DNA from: Streptomyces sp. S465
GTDB lineage: Bacteria; Actinomycetota; Actinomycetes; Streptomycetales; Streptomycetaceae
Direction: 5' to 3'
Length of the DNA: 64,000 nt
NCBI RefSeq assembly: GCF_026898115.1
Contig: NZ_CP114036.1
Location: 8,116,001-8,180,000, forward strand
The stretch's first letter is position 1. The number at the start of each line of letters is the position of its first letter. A program made the position numbers and the translations under genes. A model generated the notes under the pieces. It did not search any database. It was not told the DNA's origin and saw only the letters and a program-made list of their open reading frames with translations. Positions 60,374-64,000 of the stretch are shown piece after piece.

Positions 60374-61717
60374 TCAGCCCCTGGCCAGAATGTTGTCGAT
60401 CTTGTCGGAGGCGTCATCCAGGAGCTTGTCGATGTCGGCGTCCTTCTTGGTCAGGACGGCGGAGACGGCCCCGTCGAGCACGGAGTAGATCTGCTGGGCG
60501 TGCGGCGGCTCGATCTTCATCTCCAGCTTCCGGTTGCCGTCGAGGAAGCTCTGGTAGTTGGCGACCGGGACGTTGGCGTTGGCCTTCTTGACCTGCTGGT
60601 CCTTGGCGTCGGCGGCGCCGGTGAACAGCCGCGGCTCGGGCAGGCCGACGGGGGCGTCGTTCTTCTTGGCGCGGGCGTAGTCGCCGAGGAAACCCTTGCC
60701 GGGGGTAAGGAACATGTGGTCGAGCCACTTCAGGCCGGCCCGGATCTGGGCGGGCGAGTCCTTCTTGTTGAACATGTAGCCGTCGCCGCCGAGGAGCGTG
60801 CCCTTGCCACCGGGCATGGGGGCGATGGCGAGGTTCTTGTAGCTGCCGCCGTTCTGCTTCACCAGGATCGGGAGGTTGTCGGGCGCGGCGAGGTACATGC
60901 CGAGCTTGCCGGAGCCCATCATCTGCTGGGCGTCGTTGATGATGAGCAGCTGCTTGCTGCCCATCGAGTCGTCCGACCAGCGCATGTCGTGCAGGTTCCG
61001 CAGGACGGCGCGCGCCTCGGGGGTGTCGATGGTGGCCTTCTTGCCGTCGGGGCTGACGACGTTCCCGCCCTGTGAGTACAGCTCCGCGGTGAAGTGCCAG
61101 CCGCCCTGGTTCTGCGCGCTGTAGTCCGCGTAGCCGACCGTGCCACCGCCCAGCGCGGCGATCTTCTTGGCGGCGGCGCGGACCTCCTTCCAGGTCGTCG
61201 GCGGCTTGTCCGGGTCGAGGCCGGCCTTCTCGAAGAGCCGGCGGTTGTAAATCAGGCCCATCGAGTAGCCGGTGCGCGGGATGCCGTAGACCTTGCCGTC
61301 GACGGTGTAGATGTCGCGCAGCTGCTTCTGGAGGGTGTGGTAGCTCTTCAGTTCCTTGAGGTACGGGGTGAGATCGGCCGCCTGGTTGATGTCGACGACG
61401 TGCTGGGCGTCGGTGAAGTACGTGTAGAAGACGTCCTCCATCTGACCGCCGGCCAGCTTGGCGTCGAACGTCTTCGGGTCCTGGCAGGGGAACGCGTCAT
61501 GGGTGACGACGTCGATGTCCGGGTTCTGCTTCTCGAAGGAGGCGACGTCCTCCTCGAAGAACCTGCGGTCGACCTTGGCGCTCTTGGGCGGCATGCAGTT
61601 GACCGTGATGCGTGTCTTCCCGTTCGCCGAGTCCCCGCCTGACCCGCCGCACGCGGTGAGGGCGAGGGAACAGACACTGAGCGCGATGAGGCTACGGCGG
61701 AACCCGGTGCTTCTCAT
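60374..61717 (-). CDS. Sugar-binding lipoprotein of ABC importer (MalE type)
   Basis: 447 residues. Lipobox SLALTAC puts the lipid Cys at residue 22. Family 1 extracellular solute-binding fold with hinge and sugar-contacting Trp/Tyr residues (for example QGGWHFTAELYSQGG). Start ATG 61717 is the one at the signal peptide; a longer frame to 61798 is unlikely. The genetic context with GH87 and GH13 enzymes suggests that it binds alpha-linked gluco-oligosaccharides. Confidence 0.92.
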   Translation of the reverse strand: MRSTGFRRSLIALSVCSLALTACGGSGGDSANGKTRITVNCMPPKSAKVDRRFFEEDVASFEKQNPDIDVVTHDAFPCQDPKTFDAKLAGGQMEDVFYTYFTDAQHVVDINQAADLTPYLKELKSYHTLQKQLRDIYTVDGKVYGIPRTGYSMGLIYNRRLFEKAGLDPDKPPTTWKEVRAAAKKIAALGGGTVGYADYSAQNQGGWHFTAELYSQGGNVVSPDGKKATIDTPEARAVLRNLHDMRWSDDSMGSKQLLIINDAQQMMGSGKLGMYLAAPDNLPILVKQNGGSYKNLAIAPMPGGKGTLLGGDGYMFNKKDSPAQIRAGLKWLDHMFLTPGKGFLGDYARAKKNDAPVGLPEPRLFTGAADAKDQQVKKANANVPVANYQSFLDGNRKLEMKIEPPHAQQIYSVLDGAVSAVLTKKDADIDKLLDDASDKIDNILARG

Positions 61718-61816
61718 TGGTGGACCCCTCTGGACATGAGCAGGGAAGCCCCACGGCCGTGAGCGGGCGCACACAGCGGTGAGTGCGCCGCAACTCAAGC
61801 ACCGTCACCATCCGAC

Positions 61817-61830
61817 CGCAAGATGTTGCG
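61817..61830. promoter_or_regulatory. LacI operator-like palindrome upstream of ABC operon
   Basis: CGCAA-GATG-TTGCG, perfect 5-bp arms, 100 bp before the binding-protein gene. The arms recur as CGCAA-AGAA-TTGCA before the LacI gene itself. Confidence 0.6.
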
Positions 61831-61907
61831 CAGAGATTGTAATTATTCAACTCCACTGCGAATTAAGCCGATCGTCTGTCGGTCGGTCCTTTCGGGAGGT
61901 CTCGCTC

Positions 61908-62909
61908 TCACTCCCGCGGAGCCTGTGCGGTGGAGCCGCGGACCACCAGCTCCGGCTCGAACAACAGCTCCTCGGCCGGTACGGGCACGCCGCCGATCTG
62001 CGCGTGCAGCAGTTCCACCGCCGCCCTGCCCATGGCCTCGATGGGCTGGCGGACGGTGGTCAGCGGCGGCTCGGTGCAGTTCATGAGCGCGGAGTCGTCG
62101 TAGCCGACCACCGAAATCCGCGACGGCACATCCAGCCCCTTGCGGCGCGCCGCTCGTATCGCCCCCAGGGCCAGTGGGTCGCTGGCGCAGATGATGCCGG
62201 TGACTCCCCGGTCGATCAGCCGGGACGCCGCGGCGTGGCCGCCTTCGATCGAGAAGATCGCGCGGGCCACGAAGTCGTCCGGCAGATCGCCCGCGATCGC
62301 CTGTGCGGCGGCCAGTTTGCGCGCCGACGGCATGTGGTCGGCGGGCCCGAGCACGAGCCCGATCCGCTCGTGGCCGAGGGAGGCCAGATGCCGCCACGAC
62401 TGTTCCACGGCCACGGCGTCGTCGCAGGAGACGTTCGGGAAACCGAGGTGCGCGATGGCCGCGTTGAGCAGCACCACCGGGATGTTGCGCTGGGCGAGCA
62501 GCCGGTAGTGCTCATGCGGCGCGTCGGCCTGCGCGTACAACCCCCCGCCGGCGAACACCACCCCGGAGACCTGCTGTTGCAGCAGCAGGGACACGTAATC
62601 GGCCTCGGAGACCCCGCCCTTGGTCTGTGTGCACAGCACCGGAGTCAGTCCGAGCTGCGCCAGTGCCCCGCCGATGACCTCGGCGAACGCCGGGAAGATG
62701 GGGTTCTGCAACTCGGGCAGGACCAGCCCCACCAGCCGGGCGCGGTCGCCCCGCAGCTGTGTGGGCCGCTCGTAGCCGAGGACGTCCAGCGCGGACAGGA
62801 CCGCCTGCCGGGTGGCATCGGAGACACCGGGCTTGTCGTTGAGCACCCGGCTGACCGTGGCCTCGCTGACACCCACCTTTTTCGCCACTTCAGCAAGTCG
62901 TCGCGTCAT
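61908..62909 (-). CDS. LacI-family regulator of alpha-glucan operon
   Basis: 333 residues. N-terminal helix-turn-helix and hinge (about 1-55: RRLAEVAKKVGVSEATVSRVLNDKPGVSDATRQAVLSAL), then the periplasmic-binding-protein-like effector domain (about 60-330). Start ATG 62909. It stands upstream of the binding-protein gene on the same strand (gap 190 nt). MalR/AglR/CebR-type regulators repress oligosaccharide uptake operons and are released by the sugar. Its promoter contains a CGCAA-N4-TTGCA site, so autoregulation is likely. Confidence 0.9.
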   Translation of the reverse strand: MTRRLAEVAKKVGVSEATVSRVLNDKPGVSDATRQAVLSALDVLGYERPTQLRGDRARLVGLVLPELQNPIFPAFAEVIGGALAQLGLTPVLCTQTKGGVSEADYVSLLLQQQVSGVVFAGGGLYAQADAPHEHYRLLAQRNIPVVLLNAAIAHLGFPNVSCDDAVAVEQSWRHLASLGHERIGLVLGPADHMPSARKLAAAQAIAGDLPDDFVARAIFSIEGGHAAASRLIDRGVTGIICASDPLALGAIRAARRKGLDVPSRISVVGYDDSALMNCTEPPLTTVRQPIEAMGRAAVELLHAQIGGVPVPAEELLFEPELVVRGSTAQAPRE

Positions 62910-62923
62910 ACACGCAAGCGTAG

Positions 62924-62948
62924 CGCAAAGAATTGCAAGCAGCTTGCG
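62924..62948. promoter_or_regulatory. Operator-like repeats in LacI gene promoter
   Basis: CGCAA-AGAA-TTGCA (62924-62937) followed by overlapping GCAAGC-A-GCTTGC (62935-62947). Half-site CGCAA is shared with the operator at 61817-61830. Confidence 0.55.
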
Positions 62949-63002
62949 TATCGAGTCGAAGCGGGGACCCGGTCCGGGTGGGTGCCGCCGGGACGGCCGG
63001 AC

Positions 63003-63446
63003 TCAGGCGCCGAGCCGGCCACCCGTCAGTCGCGCCAGCGGCCGGCGACGCCGAGCGGCGCGCTGCCGAAGGATCACCACGGTGGCGCCCGCGGCGGCGG
63101 CCCCCGCACCGGTGACCACGGTCAGGATCTTCCGCGTCTTGATCGTCATCCAGGCCGTACCAGCCGCCGCGGCCGCCTTCTTGGGCGCCTGAGCCGCCAC
63201 GCCACGACCGGTGGCCACGGCCTTCCCGGCGGCCACCTGGGCCTTGTCGGCGGCGACGTGAGCGGTCTGCGCCGCGCCCGCCGCCGTGTTCTTCGCCGCG
63301 GTCTTCGCTGTGTTCTTCGCCGTGGTTCCGGCCTCGCTCGCGGTGTCCTTGGCCTTCTCCGCCGTCTCCTTGGCCTTGGTGGCGGTGGCCTTCGCGGTCG
63401 CGTTGGCGTTCCGGACGGTGGTGTGTGCGTTCTTCTTCTCAGCCAT
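63003..63446 (-). CDS. Lysine/alanine-rich H1-like or LEA-like protein
   Basis: 147 residues. Residues 5-75 are a low-complexity Ala/Thr/Lys stretch built from KATA/AKETA/KNTA-type repeats, similar to histone H1 tails and LEA helices. After a Lys/Ala-rich spacer there is one membrane helix (about 112-133: LTVVTGAGAAAAGATVVIL) and an Arg-rich end. It probably binds membrane or nucleic acid and may have a stress or nucleoid role (inference). Start ATG 63446. Not part of an evident operon. Confidence 0.7.
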   Translation of the reverse strand: MAEKKNAHTTVRNANATAKATATKAKETAEKAKDTASEAGTTAKNTAKTAAKNTAAGAAQTAHVAADKAQVAAGKAVATGRGVAAQAPKKAAAAAGTAWMTIKTRKILTVVTGAGAAAAGATVVILRQRAARRRRPLARLTGGRLGA

Positions 63447-63611
63447 GTTCTCCGCGTTACCACTCGACCCCGCAGCAAACCCGCGGTACCTCGTCGCGGC
63501 CCGGGTTCCGGCGGGCCGTGATACGTGCCACTTCGCCCCCTCAGCGGTGCGGCATTCGCCCCATACGGGATGCGATCGCGCCGAGCGCGCCGTAGCGGCC
63601 ACCGGCCGCGG

Positions 63612-63740
63612 CGCGCTACCGTCTCGGGAAAACGACGGCGTGACGGAAGCCCGGTGAGAACCCGGCACGGTCGCGCCACTGTGTGTCCGGCGAAGGCCCC
63701 GTACGCGGATCGCCGCCGGACGAGTCAGACCCGCCGCCGT
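63612..63740 (+). ncRNA. Cobalamin (B12) riboswitch
   Basis: The conserved core is present: GGGAA at 63625-63629, CGGTGAGAACCCGGCACGG at 63652-63670, the following CGCGCCACTGT, and the terminal B12-box-like AGTCAGACCCGCC (63724-63736). The region between forms the usual variable stems. Boundaries are approximate. In Streptomyces such switches control cobalamin or cobalt uptake, or B12-alternative enzymes. The regulated genes are the mini-ORF at 63790 and the secreted protein gene at 63933. Confidence 0.85.
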
Positions 63741-63789
63741 CGTATGAGCACCAACGACAGGGACGCGTGTTTCCCCAGGAGGTTCCGCC

Positions 63790-63870
63790 ATGGCCCAGTT
63801 CCGCTCCGGCGAGGGCGGCCACGCCCGGCCGCGTGCCGACCGCCATCTGCCCGGCCGCTTGGGCCGCTGA
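63790..63870 (+). CDS. 26-residue ORF downstream of cobalamin riboswitch
   Basis: ATG 63790 has a perfect AGGAGG 7 nt upstream (63777-63782), which is better than most starts in this window. The product is 26 residues, rich in Arg, Gly and His (EGGHARPRADRHLPG), and ends TGA at 63870. It has no membrane helix. It may be a regulatory leader peptide or a very small functional protein. Could be chance, but the ribosome site is unlikely to be. Confidence 0.45.
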   Translation: MAQFRSGEGGHARPRADRHLPGRLGR

Positions 63871-63932
63871 CCCGGTCTCATCCCGTATCGGCCGCTTCGG
63901 GCCGTATGAGCCCTACCCGCAGAGGAACCCCT

Positions 63933-64000
63933 GTGCCTTCCGTACGCCCTGCCCGTCTCACCGCCGTTCTGGTGTCCGGCGGTCTGCTGCTGGCCACCGG
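63933..64000 (+). CDS. Secreted or lipoprotein gene, N-terminal part (leaves the window)
   Basis: Starts at GTG 63933, with AGAGGA 7 nt upstream, and is open to the window end: VPSVRPARLTAVLVSGG then LLLATG. Basic start and hydrophobic core form a signal peptide. Downstream of a cobalamin riboswitch, so a cobalamin- or cobalt-uptake or B12-responsive surface protein is likely (inference). Only 22 codons are visible. Confidence 0.6.
   Translation, partial: MPSVRPARLTAVLVSGGLLLAT

Overview
The window is typical Streptomyces chromosome: very GC-rich DNA with strong third-position GC, many GTG starts and genes coupled by 1-8 nt overlaps. It also carries signature Streptomyces loci: palindromes of the CebR-operator type, a divergent beta-lactamase/LysR/BlaB-like triad, sugar ABC systems without their own ATPase, and secreted modular polysaccharidases. 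The content is mostly accessory catabolism and regulation. argG is the only clear housekeeping biosynthetic gene. I saw no rRNA, tRNA, CRISPR array, integrase or insertion sequence.

Layout, 0-25 kb. The left edge holds the start of a CitA/DcuS-type sensor kinase, divergent from an orphan TctC-type lipoprotein and a GntP permease. A D-Ala-D-Ala carboxypeptidase and a secreted beta-mannanase with two CebR-like operators follow. From 6.5 to 15.9 kb lies an eight-gene minus-strand operon: NTF2-like protein, two SDRs, FAD dehydrogenase, MFS transporter, divergent homogentisate-dioxygenase-like enzyme, unknown protein, fumarylacetoacetase. It is divergent from an IclR regulator, with a clear operator between them. 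Next come a response regulator with an unusual double histidine kinase, a small secreted protein, an Old Yellow Enzyme divergent from an Rrf2 regulator, and the beta-lactamase cluster.

Layout, 25-41 kb. This stretch holds single metabolic enzymes (dienelactone hydrolase, exonuclease, aldo/keto reductase, tautomerase) and a two-component system followed by a MacB/FtsX-type ABC exporter. TetR, GlcD, hydrolase and MFS genes come after these. Three unrelated short tandem repeats sit at gene borders between 26.8 and 32.5 kb.

Layout, 41-64 kb. A GntR-controlled split-transketolase operon is flanked by what look like C-terminal stumps of a deleted transporter gene and a deleted SDR gene. Then come YceI, a dctA-lyase operon with a double-palindrome operator and a GntR/UTRA regulator, a glucarate-dehydratase-like enolase, a GH9 cellulase and argG. 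A LacI-controlled alpha-glucan locus runs from 54.7 to 62.9 kb: GH87-like mycodextranase/alpha-1,3-glucanase, GH13 alpha-glucosidase, two permeases, binding protein, LacI. The right edge has a lysine/alanine-rich H1-like protein and a cobalamin riboswitch, followed by a 26-codon ORF with a strong ribosome site and the start of a secreted protein.

Functional theme: extracellular plant and fungal polysaccharide breakdown (mannan, cellulose, alpha-glucan), uptake of sugars and organic acids, and degradation of at least one ring compound. Each module has its own local regulator, and the probable operators are often visible as palindromes.
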